From UBA1081 sp045658165 (GTDB lineage: Bacteria > Bacillota > Clostridia > Oscillospirales > Acutalibacteraceae), in NCBI GenBank assembly GCA_045658165.1, contig JAZOUN010000141.1, forward strand, positions 1 through 16,047: a DNA stretch of 16,047 nt, given 5' to 3'. Positions 6,620-14,519 of this stretch are shown one piece after another. Positions within the stretch are counted from its first letter, which is position 1. Each line of letters starts with the position of its first letter. A program made the translations under genes and the position numbers. The notes under the pieces were generated by a model. The model was not told the DNA's origin and did not search any database. It worked only from the letters and a program-made list of their open reading frames with translations.

Positions 6620-7264
6620 ATGTCAAAATTAATTCTTTTTCAGGGTGATTCAATTACCGACGGCGGCAGAATGAAAGATTATGAGTTTGACCTCAATCAT
6701 CAGATGGGGCACGGATATGCTTATATCGTAAACAGCACACTTGGTGCGAAATATCCTGAGAAAAATCTCAGATTTATCAATAAAGGTATTTCCGGGAACA
6801 GAGCAGGCGACCTTTATGCAAGATGGATTGAGGATACAATAAATATAAAACCCGATGTTCTCAGTATTCTTGTGGGAATAAACGACTGTGAACAGCTGAG
6901 GTTTTACGGTAAAGGTTCAGATGCGGTCCGTTTTGAAAAAATATACCGTCTTTTGCTTGATGACGTTATTGCAGATAATCCCGATATCAGAATTGTTCTT
7001 ATGGAGCCGTTTGGTCTTCCTGTCGGTGATGACAGACGCGACAGTTATCCGGAGATGTATGCTATGCTTAAAGGCTATCAGGAAGCAACAGAAAGGGTTG
7101 CGAGGGACTACGGTGCAATTTTTGTGCCTCTGCAGGAAAAGTTCAATGAGCTTTCTGAAAAATATTCTCCCGAATATTGGAGTTGGGACGGAATTCACCC
7201 CACTGTCTGCGGACATCAGATAATTGCTGATGCGTGGATAGAAAAATGTAAAGATCTGATTTAA
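6620..7264 (+). CDS. SGNH/GDSL-family hydrolase
   Basis: A 214-residue cytosolic serine hydrolase (esterase, lipase or carbohydrate deacetylase class); the substrate is unknown. All four SGNH blocks are visible: GDSIT with nucleophile Ser11 (9-13), GISGN with Gly59 (56-60), GIND with Asn88 (86-89), and DGIH with Asp190 and His193 (190-193). No signal peptide is present, so it acts inside the cell or is of the carbohydrate-esterase-like intracellular group. ATG 6620 follows AAAGGTGG by four bases; a TTG at 6605, five codons upstream, overlaps no ribosome site and is rejected. It is the first gene of a packed block; comEC starts three bases after its stop. An isolated TTGACA at 6579-6584 lies at the edge of the inverted-repeat element, but no convincing -10 follows it. 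Confidence 0.9.
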   Translation: MSKLILFQGDSITDGGRMKDYEFDLNHQMGHGYAYIVNSTLGAKYPEKNLRFINKGISGNRAGDLYARWIEDTINIKPDVLSILVGINDCEQLRFYGKGSDAVRFEKIYRLLLDDVIADNPDIRIVLMEPFGLPVGDDRRDSYPEMYAMLKGYQEATERVARDYGAIFVPLQEKFNELSEKYSPEYWSWDGIHPTVCGHQIIADAWIEKCKDLI

Positions 7265-7267
7265 ACT

Positions 7268-9460
7268 ATGACAAGACCGTTTATCTTTGTGGGCAGTGCA
7301 ATGTTTATATCACTTTTTATATACAGTTACCTTGGTATTCAGACTGCGGTAGCTGTTTTTGCTGTGTGCTTTGTTGTAACATTGCTTTCATATCTGCTTC
7401 GCAGGAAACACGGCTTTTTTAAAGCAGTATTTTTAATGTCATTGGCTGTTGTTGTCTCTTCAACAGTATTTACGGCAAAAACCGTAAACGGTTATATGCC
7501 TGCGCTTAATCTTTGTACAGATGAAAAAGCAGTTGTATCGGGTGTTCTGATTGAACAGGGAAAATATTATGACAATCATTATTACGTGCTTAAAAATGTT
7601 TCTGTTAACGGGGCGGAATCGGACTGCAGAATAAGAATTACGGGTAAATACAAAGCGGCAGAAACAGACGATTTGCTGACATTCAGTGTTACCGGAGTAA
7701 ATGCAGTTTCCGATACACAGTCACGTCTCAGATATAATGCAGACGGAATATATCTGACAGCGTACAGCAATGAAAGTGTAAAGGTCGAAAAAGCAGAGAA
7801 ACACTCGGTGTTGTATTATCTTGATGAATTCAAAAAATCAGTTTCGGGACAGTTTGATGACAGTCTTGATAAAGATTCTTCATCGGCAGTTACAGCAATG
7901 GTAACAGGTGACACGTCAGGACTTGATGCGGAAATTCTGCAGAATTTCAGGTATTCGGGAATTGCGCATCTTTTTGCCGTTTCGGGGTTTCATCTGTCAT
8001 TATGGACATCGGTTATATACTTTTGCCTGAGAAAAATTTTCGGCATAAAAAATAATATTGTTTTTGCTGTTTCGGCAGTGTTTATTCTGTTTTTTATGGC
8101 ATTTACAGGTTTTACACAGTCTGTTGTAAGAGCAGGAATAATGCAGCTTGTTTTTCTTCTCGGCGGAGTTGTAAAATATAAATCTGATTCGCTGAACTCC
8201 CTGTTTTTTGCATTGACGGTAATTCTGTGCATAAATCCCTTTGCGGTAATGAGTATATCATTGCACATGTCATTTCTTGCAACACTGGGTATAGTTACGT
8301 TGTCTCAGATTATTATGAAGCCTGTAAAAAAGGCAGACAGAAAAAGTCTTTGCGGAGTGTGTTGTTCTGCGGTATCTTCTCTTTACATCACCGCAGCAAT
8401 TTCTGTTACGGCAACAATATTTACACTTCCCGTTTCTGTGCTGAATTTTGAATATTATTCCTTTGCGGCACCGCTTACCAATGTTTTATGTATGCCGGTG
8501 GCAGAACTTGTAATGCCCCTTAGCTGTCTGGGACTTGCATTTTCAAAGATCCCTGTTTTTTCAACACTGATTGGTTTTGTCTGCAATTTTATTATGAAAT
8601 ATGTGTTTTTCATAACAGAAAAAATTGCAGATTGCCCGTTTGCAGTTGTTGATGCGAAGTCAGTTTTTATGAAAATTTCAGTTGTTTTGCTGACATTGTT
8701 TATAATAGTCGCACTGACAGTCTTTTCGCAAAAACAAAGAAAACTTGCAATCAGTCTTTGCGCCTGTGTTTTAAGTTTTGTTGTTCTTTCTGTTTCTGCG
8801 GAAACTTTCATGTATTTTACCCATGAAGTGACAGTTGCACCGGTGGGTAACGGTATATCAGTTTTGTACAGAACGGCAGATAAAAATATTATAATCGGAT
8901 GTGGGGGAGAATACAGAAAAAGTTATCTGTTTACAAATCTTACATCCGCCGTTAATGCGGAAAATTTTGACCTTATAATCATTCCCGGGGCTTCGGAAAC
9001 CGAATCGGGTTATGCAGGTCAGCTTCTTCGTATGCACAAATTTGAAAAGTGCATAATTTCGCAGGAAAAATACGATGACATAAACAGTAAAAAGCTTCCC
9101 GATGATACTAAGATAACATCAAAAACCAATATAATCATTGACGGGAAATGCAATATAGTGTATATTAATGATGAGCGTTTTTCGGGTGTGAGAATTACGG
9201 ATGATACATTCAGCTGTACAATTCTTTTCTGCCCCGTTGCAGATTTTTCATGTGTTCCCGAAGAATGGCTGACAGGTGACCTTCTTGTAACAAGACAGAA
9301 CCTGCCCGAGGCTGATATTTCGGGGTTTGAAACGGTTTTTGTTTCAACCTGTTCGAAAACACCTTTTGATAATGAAAATTTATATACCACCATAGATAAT
9401 GGTACACTCATATTCCGTGCTGTACCGTGGGGAGGGAAGCAGATTTATGCAGATTTTTGA
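7268..9460 (+). CDS. ComEC/Rec2-family membrane protein with degenerate metallo-beta-lactamase domain
   Basis: ComEC proteins form the inner-membrane channel for single-stranded DNA uptake in competent bacteria. This 730-residue protein has the full family layout: two or three N-terminal membrane segments (about 1-70), an external OB-like domain (about 80-175), the competence domain with YSGIAHLFAVSGFHLSLW (229-246) and TQSVVRAGIM (283-292), many membrane segments to about 515, and a C-terminal beta-lactamase-like domain (about 520-725). The C-terminal domain lacks the expected HxxxDH-type metal motif: the segment after the predicted strand reads LIIIPGASETESG (569-581), with no histidine. 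The ATG at 7268 has only a weak ribosome site and probably depends on coupling to the upstream gene, three bases away. It overlaps holA by 14 bases. No other competence genes are in the window, so natural transformation is not established. Confidence 0.9.
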   Translation: MTRPFIFVGSAMFISLFIYSYLGIQTAVAVFAVCFVVTLLSYLLRRKHGFFKAVFLMSLAVVVSSTVFTAKTVNGYMPALNLCTDEKAVVSGVLIEQGKYYDNHYYVLKNVSVNGAESDCRIRITGKYKAAETDDLLTFSVTGVNAVSDTQSRLRYNADGIYLTAYSNESVKVEKAEKHSVLYYLDEFKKSVSGQFDDSLDKDSSSAVTAMVTGDTSGLDAEILQNFRYSGIAHLFAVSGFHLSLWTSVIYFCLRKIFGIKNNIVFAVSAVFILFFMAFTGFTQSVVRAGIMQLVFLLGGVVKYKSDSLNSLFFALTVILCINPFAVMSISLHMSFLATLGIVTLSQIIMKPVKKADRKSLCGVCCSAVSSLYITAAISVTATIFTLPVSVLNFEYYSFAAPLTNVLCMPVAELVMPLSCLGLAFSKIPVFSTLIGFVCNFIMKYVFFITEKIADCPFAVVDAKSVFMKISVVLLTLFIIVALTVFSQKQRKLAISLCACVLSFVVLSVSAETFMYFTHEVTVAPVGNGISVLYRTADKNIIIGCGGEYRKSYLFTNLTSAVNAENFDLIIIPGASETESGYAGQLLRMHKFEKCIISQEKYDDINSKKLPDDTKITSKTNIIIDGKCNIVYINDERFSGVRITDDTFSCTILFCPVADFSCVPEEWLTGDLLVTRQNLPEADISGFETVFVSTCSKTPFDNENLYTTIDNGTLIFRAVPWGGKQIYADF

Positions 9461-10496
9461 TGAAGCAGCAATAAAAAAGCACATAAAAGCGGCAGTATTT
9501 TCTTCACTGTATTTCATTTACGGTGATGAGAGTTATCTTGCATCTTTTTATGCCGACACACTTGCATCTTCAATAACAGATACATCGGGAATGAGCTTCA
9601 ATTACTATTATTTTGATTCCGAAACGGTGAATTTTGATTCTGTTTATGAGGCCGCAGAAACTCTTCCCGTAATGAGTGACAGAGTCTGCATTTTTATAAA
9701 GGATTTTCCGTTTCTTAAGATTACGGCAGATGAACTCAGACAGTATACGGAATATTTTGAGCGTATTCCCGAAACCACAACTGTAATATTTCTTACTGCA
9801 AATACTCAGGTTGATGTAAAACAGAATCAGAAATGGAAAAATATTATTGCGTCATTTGACAAGAACGGTGTTATTTTTTCTCTTTCAAAGCGTTCCGACA
9901 GTCAGATTGCAGATTTGCTTGTGCGCTCGGCAGGTAAAAGAAATGCTTCAATTTCAAGAGAAACTGCATCATATTTTATTTCTGTTGTGGGAAATGAAAT
10001 GACAGTTCTTCTCAACGAGTTTGATAAGCTTTGTGCTTTTTCCGGCGGAGAGGAAATTACCCGTGAAATGATTGATGAAATTTCAATCAGATCTGTTGAA
10101 GCTTCTGTTTTTGATCTTACAACTGCCATAAATACAGGCAAAAATGACAGAGCTTTTGAAATTCTTTTTGAACTTATAAAAAACAAGACAGAGCCTACCA
10201 TAATTATAGGTACACTTGCTTTCGGTTATGTTGATATTTACAGGGCAAAAACTGCAGCAGAGCACAGAATGAATACAAGGGATGTTGCTGTTGCATTCAA
10301 TTCATATAAGGGTAAGACATTCAGAATTGATAAAGCGGCATCATCCGCAAGAAGTCTTTCACTTGCGCAGATAAAAGAACTCATTGCTGCAGTTTCCGAC
10401 GCTGATATAAGAATAAAATCATTTTCCACTGATAATACGGTTATTCTTGAGGAGCTTGTTGCAAAACTTCTGTACATTGCAGGTGGCAGAAGATGA
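9447..10496 (+). CDS. holA: DNA polymerase III subunit delta
   Basis: The delta subunit of the clamp-loader complex opens the sliding clamp during its loading on DNA. The 349-residue protein matches the family in length and layout: an N-terminal AAA-like domain beginning with YFIYGDESYL (22-31), a three-helix middle with SVVGNEMTVLLNEFDKLC, then an RSVEASVFDLTTAI segment and a helical C-terminal collar domain ending IAGGRR. As expected for delta, no Walker A motif is seen. ATG 9447 is preferred over an in-frame upstream ATG at 9399: GGAGG lies at 9431-9435, 11 bases ahead, and residues 1-16 of the longer form lie wholly within comEC. The comEC-holA order is a common Firmicute arrangement. The stop overlaps the next start in ATGA. 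Confidence 0.92.
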   Translation: MQIFDEAAIKKHIKAAVFSSLYFIYGDESYLASFYADTLASSITDTSGMSFNYYYFDSETVNFDSVYEAAETLPVMSDRVCIFIKDFPFLKITADELRQYTEYFERIPETTTVIFLTANTQVDVKQNQKWKNIIASFDKNGVIFSLSKRSDSQIADLLVRSAGKRNASISRETASYFISVVGNEMTVLLNEFDKLCAFSGGEEITREMIDEISIRSVEASVFDLTTAINTGKNDRAFEILFELIKNKTEPTIIIGTLAFGYVDIYRAKTAAEHRMNTRDVAVAFNSYKGKTFRIDKAASSARSLSLAQIKELIAAVSDADIRIKSFSTDNTVILEELVAKLLYIAGGRR

Positions 10497-11086
10497 TAAA
10501 ACTTGACAGACCTGTTATTGTTGAGGGTAAATATGATAAAATCAGGCTTTCGGGATTTATGGATGCAGTTATAATCGAAACTGACGGATTCAGGATTTTT
10601 TCAGATAAAGAGAAAAGGGCATTTATAAGGAATCTTGCAAAAACAAAGGGTATAATTGTTTTGACAGACAGTGATTCCGCAGGTTTCAGAATCCGTAATT
10701 TTATAAGAAATATAGCTTCGGACGGAGAAGTTATAAATGTTTATATTCCCGATGTTTTCGGTAAAGAAAAACGAAAAACAGAGCCGTCAAAGGAAGGTAA
10801 ACTCGGTGTTGAGGGGCTTTCGGAAGAAATTATAACAGATGCACTTGCAAAAGCAGGAGTTTTTCATTCCGTTAGCGAAAATCGTAATGAACGATGTGTA
10901 ACCGTTACCGATCTTTTTGAAGACGGGTTGACAGGCGGTGAAAATTCAAGGGAGAAAAAGCAGAAACTTCTCAGAAAACTTTCTCTTCCGTCAAAAATGT
11001 CAAACAGTCAGCTTCTGAAACTTATAAACACATTCATGTCTTATGATGATTACAAAACAGCAGTAACGGAAATATCAGACTGTTGA
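10493..11086 (+). CDS. rnmV: RNase M5-like Toprim protein (5S rRNA maturation endonuclease family)
   Basis: RNase M5 trims 5S rRNA precursors in Firmicutes. The 197-residue protein has a Toprim domain with VEGKYDK (catalytic-type Glu11) and LTDSDSAG (Asp59, Asp61), followed by the GVEGLS segment (105-110) typical of RNase M5. The C-terminal region (about 135-185) with GLTGGENSREKKQ and LPSKMSNSQLL matches the extra domain (DUF4093 type) of this family. Length is close to the 186 residues of the Bacillus enzyme. The ATG overlaps the holA stop by four bases and has AGGTGG six bases upstream, so it belongs to the same operon. rnmV is often found near ksgA rather than holA, so the gene could be a second Toprim paralogue; the symbol is therefore tentative. 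Confidence 0.75.
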   Translation: MIKLDRPVIVEGKYDKIRLSGFMDAVIIETDGFRIFSDKEKRAFIRNLAKTKGIIVLTDSDSAGFRIRNFIRNIASDGEVINVYIPDVFGKEKRKTEPSKEGKLGVEGLSEEIITDALAKAGVFHSVSENRNERCVTVTDLFEDGLTGGENSREKKQKLLRKLSLPSKMSNSQLLKLINTFMSYDDYKTAVTEISDC

Positions 11087-11111
11087 CAAAAAATCGAGTT
11101 CGATATAAAAT
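11083..11111 (+). promoter_or_regulatory. consensus promoter overlapping the rnmV stop codon
   Basis: A perfect TTGACA (11083-11088) is followed after exactly 17 bases by TAAAAT (11106-11111), within TATAAAAT. The TGA stop of the Toprim gene lies inside the -35 hexamer. It should drive the small exported protein at 11130 independently of the upstream operon. Confidence 0.8.
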
Positions 11112-11129
11112 GTTATCGGAGATGATTAA

Positions 11130-11657
11130 ATGAAAAGCAAAAAACACCTGACAGTTATAGTCAGTATAGCAATAATCTGTGCACTTGTAATTACAGGTAC
11201 AGCTGTTGCAAAATATAAATTCAGTTCTTCATCGGGCAAAACAGTTTCCGAAATAGTAAATCGTGTCAATATAGAGGTTTCGGCAACAGAGTTCACTTTT
11301 TCTGATGTGGGAAAAGACGGTATGCTCGAATGCAGAACCGTTGTTACTATTGAGAAAACAGAACCCGATTTTTACGGAAAACTTCACAGTATAACATTAA
11401 GCGGGCAGGAATTCGGCTACACGATGTACACTGCAAGTAAAAGCAACGGTAATGCAATTCTTCCCGAAGAAGTTTTTCTTCCCTCAGAAAACGGTAAAGT
11501 AAGCCCTCTCAGCTGGGAAGTGGCATTTACTGTGCCTTATGAAGAGGGGAAAAATACATACGAATTGACACTTGATATAAATTATTCGTCAGGAGTAAAA
11601 ACAAATCTCGCACAGAGATATCTTTCAAGTATTCCGATAACAATAATTGTTGAATAA
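11130..11657 (+). CDS. small exported protein with SipW-type (TasA/camelysin-like) N-terminus
   Basis: This 175-residue protein has a basic N-terminus, a single hydrophobic segment (about 8-27) and then AVAKYKFSSSSGKTVSEI, which resembles the processing region of SipW-dependent proteins such as TasA and camelysin. The rest (about 45-175) is rich in predicted beta strands, with serine, threonine and valine alternation, no cysteines except one, and no catalytic motif. It would be a secreted or membrane-anchored surface protein, perhaps a fibre or coat component. ATG 11130 follows a GGAGATGA site. It has its own strong promoter and terminator. No dedicated signal peptidase (sipW) gene is in the window. 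The SipW link is inference from the N-terminal pattern; it could be an unrelated type II membrane protein. Confidence 0.7.
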   Translation: MKSKKHLTVIVSIAIICALVITGTAVAKYKFSSSSGKTVSEIVNRVNIEVSATEFTFSDVGKDGMLECRTVVTIEKTEPDFYGKLHSITLSGQEFGYTMYTASKSNGNAILPEEVFLPSENGKVSPLSWEVAFTVPYEEGKNTYELTLDINYSSGVKTNLAQRYLSSIPITIIVE

Positions 11658-11687
11658 AAAAAACGGGCTGTTGCCCGTTTTTTTTTT
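11656..11687. terminator. bidirectional terminator between convergent genes
   Basis: AAAACGGGC pairs with GCCCGTTTT around a TGTT loop, with eight A on the left and ten T on the right. It serves the small exported protein on the plus strand and the sugar symporter on the minus strand, whose stop is 12 bases away. Confidence 0.95.
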
Positions 11688-11699
11688 AATATTTCAGTA

Positions 11700-13127
11700 T
11701 TAATATTTTCTTGAAAGCTGAGATTCAGCTTCTTCTCTTGTGATTTCTCCGCTGTTGGCTTTTGCCATAAGCTCAACGTCTTTGTCATTGAGTTTGTAGA
11801 ATGCGTAGAACAGGAGAGAAAGCACATAGCCTATAACAGGAACGAGTGCATAAGTCAGCCACAGACCTTTTATAGCTTCGGGGGTTTGTGTTATACCGCT
11901 TGCGGCAAGTTCTTCAAAGCTTGCAGCTGTTACTTCTTTCCATCCGAACCAGCCGAGAATAATCATAGCCATTGAGGATGCAATTGCTGCTGTGATTTTT
12001 GCAGAGAATGTCTGTATAGCAAAAGTGATACCCTTTGCATCTGTACCTGTTTTGAATTTTCCGTATTCGGCACAGTCGGGAGTGAACATGAAGTTCATTA
12101 TGCCGACGATTGATGCGGGAAGAGTTCTTAAAATGTTGAGAGCGATGAATATCCAGATGTTGCCGTAACCGCAAATGAAGATAAGTGCGCTTGAAATAAT
12201 GATTCCGATATTGCTCCATAAGTATATCTTGAATTTGTCATATTTTCTGATTATGACAGGCACAAGCACTGCTGCAACAAGCTGCATGGGAGTAGTGATT
12301 GCACCGATAACAAGGCTGAAAAGTGAATCTCCGAAAAGATAGTATGAAGCAACAATACCGAGGGTGTTATTTGTAAGGAATGAGTTTGCAACAATGAAAC
12401 CGCCATAGTAAACAAGCAGATATTTGTTCTTTATAAGGTATCTGAACATCTCAATGAGTGAGAAATTCTCTTCGCTTTCGCTTCTTACATAGTTTCTCTC
12501 TTTGCCGGTAAGACCTATGGGTATCATAACTGCCGCACCGATTACAGACGCAATTACAACAGTCCAGGTGTAGCTCAGACCTACTTTTTCACTGGGGAGA
12601 ATGGTGAATATACCTGTGATAAGGGCAATACCAATACCGCTTAAAATCTGTCTTCTTGACATGAGAGTATTTCTCTCGTCAAGATTGGATGTTATTGTGG
12701 TAACCATTGTGTAAATGGGCACATCACAGATTGTGTATGCTGTATCCCAGAAAATATAGGCAACCGCAAACCAGAGAAGCTTTATATTTTCTTCTGCCGC
12801 CTGGGGGATTGCAAAAAGAAGAATTGACGCCAGGGGAATAAGAAATGTTGATATTCTTACCCAGGGCAGACACTTCTGACCGCTTCTGAATTTGATTTTG
12901 TCAAAAATTGCACCGAAGAGCGCATCATTTACAGCATCCCACACCTTGACAGCAAGCACAACGACACCGGCTTTTGCCATATCGATACCTGTCATCATAA
13001 GGTAAGTTGTAAGATAACTTGCAACAAGGAAATAGAAAATATTCTGACCTGTGAAATATACAAGATATGAATTTCTTTCAACAGGTGAGGTCTGCCAGTC
13101 AATGGCAGTCTTTTTTATTTTTGCCAC
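11700..13127 (-). CDS. GPH-family sugar:cation symporter (MFS superfamily)
   Basis: A 475-residue inner-membrane transporter with about 12 hydrophobic segments. It fits the glycoside-pentoside-hexuronide:cation symporter family (MelB/XynB type), which imports sugars or oligosaccharides with Na+ or H+. Supporting motifs are WDAVNDALFGAIFDK (about 63-77), matching the conserved D-x-x-x-D-P-x-x-G region in loop 2-3, and the late EYGKFKTGTDAKGITFAIQTF segment (about 358-378), typical of the family's loop 10-11. The cytosolic C-terminal tail is short and charged. Translation starts at GTG (13125-13127 on the minus strand), with GGGAGG seven bases upstream. No glycoside hydrolase or sugar regulator is adjacent, so the substrate is not predictable. 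It shares a bidirectional terminator with the convergent gene. Confidence 0.9.
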   Translation of the reverse strand: MAKIKKTAIDWQTSPVERNSYLVYFTGQNIFYFLVASYLTTYLMMTGIDMAKAGVVVLAVKVWDAVNDALFGAIFDKIKFRSGQKCLPWVRISTFLIPLASILLFAIPQAAEENIKLLWFAVAYIFWDTAYTICDVPIYTMVTTITSNLDERNTLMSRRQILSGIGIALITGIFTILPSEKVGLSYTWTVVIASVIGAAVMIPIGLTGKERNYVRSESEENFSLIEMFRYLIKNKYLLVYYGGFIVANSFLTNNTLGIVASYYLFGDSLFSLVIGAITTPMQLVAAVLVPVIIRKYDKFKIYLWSNIGIIISSALIFICGYGNIWIFIALNILRTLPASIVGIMNFMFTPDCAEYGKFKTGTDAKGITFAIQTFSAKITAAIASSMAMIILGWFGWKEVTAASFEELAASGITQTPEAIKGLWLTYALVPVIGYVLSLLFYAFYKLNDKDVELMAKANSGEITREEAESQLSRKY

Positions 13128-13189
13128 AGGAATTCCTCCCTTAATATTATGTCTTTATTGTATCAAAAACATATTGTTGTTGCAATAGC

Positions 13190-13223
13190 AAAATCAAAAA
13201 CGCAGACACAAAAGTGTCTGCGT
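13190..13223 (-). terminator. terminator of the LRR-dockerin gene
   Basis: On the minus strand ACGCAGACAC pairs with GTGTCTGCGT around a TTTT loop and is followed by TTTTGATTTT. The perfect 10-bp stem starts eight bases after the stop. Its sequence is nearly repeated in the hairpin at 14762-14799. Confidence 0.93.
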
Positions 13224-13230
13224 AACCGGT

Positions 13231-14400
13231 TTATTCAAGACCGGCAGATTTGCGAAGAATCATTCTTGCATCAGCAGCGGTAATGTCACTGTCACCGTTG
13301 TAATTTGCAGCAAGTTTATACACACCCTCAATTTTGTCAAGACTTGCGGATGCTCGGAGTGTAAGTCTTGCGTCAGCGGCAGTAATTGTTGCATCTCCGT
13401 TAACATCAGCTTTTATTACTACATCATATTCTGAAAGAACGTTGCCGTCTTTATCAAGCACCTGAACCTTACTGCCGGTACCGACAAGAGCATCAGCAGT
13501 AATTACTTCACCGTCTTTGTTGAGAATCTGAACATTCTCGTTTTCAACACTCTTTACTATATCAGCAACCGTCATTTGGGGAGTGAGATTTACAATTGTG
13601 TCTGTTATTGTGATGTTGCTGTTATCTTTTATTACAAGTTCAGGTATTGATTCTTCAATTGCAACAAATGTAATTCCGTTTTTATTTGCATATGTTTCAG
13701 CAGCAGTACCGGTATAGCCATAGATTATAAATTCTTCTACAGTATACATTCCATCATAACTGGAACAAAAAGCCTTGGTATATATTTTTGTTACATTTTT
13801 TGGAATAATTACTTGTTTAAGACTATTGCAGTTTGCAAATGCATATGGGTAAATTTCTGTTACACTGTCTGCTATTGTAACCTTTGTAAGTTTTTCACAA
13901 GCCAAAAATGCACCTTCCTGAATTATCACACCGCCATTCATAATTACCGTTTCCAGATTATCACAGCCTGCAAATGCCCATTGACGTATTTCTTCTACAT
14001 TAGCGGGGATAGTAATAGTAGTAAGGCTGTCGCAGTTATTGAATGAACAATAACTGATATCTGTTAAATATTCTGACAATTTGATACTTTCAAGTAAAGT
14101 ACATGATTCAAATACTGAATTGTCCATAGTTATTACACTATCTGGTATAATTACACTTGTAATGTTTGAACAATGCATAAATGACTGCCAACCAAGAGCT
14201 ACAACAGGATAGCCCTCAATTGTATCGGGAATTACAATATCACCACTGATTGATTTGTCGCACCCTGTAATTGTAACTTCACCGTCTGTGATTTCATAAG
14301 TAAGATAATTTAAAATATCATCCTCTGCAAAAACTGACACGGGAGCAATTGCAAGCACCATTACAAGTGCAAGCGTGATACTTAAAATTTTCTTTTTCAT
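13231..14400 (-). CDS. secreted BspA-type leucine-rich-repeat protein with C-terminal dockerin
   Basis: A 389-residue exported protein. A signal peptide (MKKKILSITLALVMVL to about Ala25, VFA cleavage site) is followed by roughly six LRR_5/BspA-type repeats (about 60-215), seen in the recurring SVIIPDSV, TITIPANV and QVIIPKNV strands with CxxL turns. A beta-rich linker domain (about 252-330, QILNKDGEVITADALVGTGS) then leads to a type I dockerin (331-389) with two duplicated loop-helix units, DVNGDATITAAD and NYNGDSDITAAD; the first residue of the second loop is Asn rather than Asp. Dockerins bind cohesins, so the protein may be displayed on a cell-surface complex; LRR domains of this type often bind host or polymer ligands. 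ATG 14400 follows GGAGGG by seven bases; a 15-codon longer frame lacks a ribosome site. It is divergent from the regulator at 14520. Confidence 0.9.
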   Translation of the reverse strand: MKKKILSITLALVMVLAIAPVSVFAEDDILNYLTYEITDGEVTITGCDKSISGDIVIPDTIEGYPVVALGWQSFMHCSNITSVIIPDSVITMDNSVFESCTLLESIKLSEYLTDISYCSFNNCDSLTTITIPANVEEIRQWAFAGCDNLETVIMNGGVIIQEGAFLACEKLTKVTIADSVTEIYPYAFANCNSLKQVIIPKNVTKIYTKAFCSSYDGMYTVEEFIIYGYTGTAAETYANKNGITFVAIEESIPELVIKDNSNITITDTIVNLTPQMTVADIVKSVENENVQILNKDGEVITADALVGTGSKVQVLDKDGNVLSEYDVVIKADVNGDATITAADARLTLRASASLDKIEGVYKLAANYNGDSDITAADARMILRKSAGLE

Positions 14401-14427
14401 AAAATTTCCCTCCATTAATTTTAATTC

Positions 14428-14444
14428 TGTCTTATGATAGGACA
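14428..14444. promoter_or_regulatory. candidate operator 1 (near-perfect 17-bp palindrome)
   Basis: TGTCTTATGATAGGACA is symmetrical except for one position pair. It lies at about the transcription start of the minus-strand LRR-dockerin promoter, a classic repressor position. It shares the TGTCTT half-site with the palindrome at 14476-14494. Confidence 0.5.
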
Positions 14445-14447
14445 TTT

Positions 14448-14475
14448 TTTATACGAAATAAGTCTACCATATCAA
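14448..14475 (-). promoter_or_regulatory. promoter of the LRR-dockerin gene
   Basis: On the minus strand TTGATA (14475-14470) and TATAAA (14453-14448) are separated by 16 bases. Transcription would start near 14441, giving a leader of about 40 bases. A second -35-like TTGACA lies further upstream inside the palindrome at 14476-14494, paired with TAGACT. Confidence 0.65.
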
Positions 14476-14494
14476 TTGTCTTGTGTCAAGACAA
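14476..14494. promoter_or_regulatory. candidate operator 2 (perfect 19-bp palindrome)
   Basis: TTGTCTTGTGTCAAGACAA has perfect 8-bp arms and a 3-base centre. It abuts the -35 of the LRR-dockerin promoter on one side and overlaps the likely -35 of the regulator gene (TTGTCT, then TAACAT after 16 bases) on the other. It is a natural binding site for the adjacent Cro/CI-type regulator; binding itself is inferred. Confidence 0.6.
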
Positions 14495-14519
14495 AAATAA
14501 CATATGAAAGACTGATTAT

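Noticed and set aside
8455..9411. Minus-strand open frames within the comEC gene
   Set aside because: They are low-complexity shadows of a clear family member and have no start signals.
13092..13108. Palindrome CTGCCA-N5-TGGCAG resembling the one at 38-50
   Set aside because: It lies within codons of the symporter gene near its start, the flanks do not match, and coding constraint explains it.
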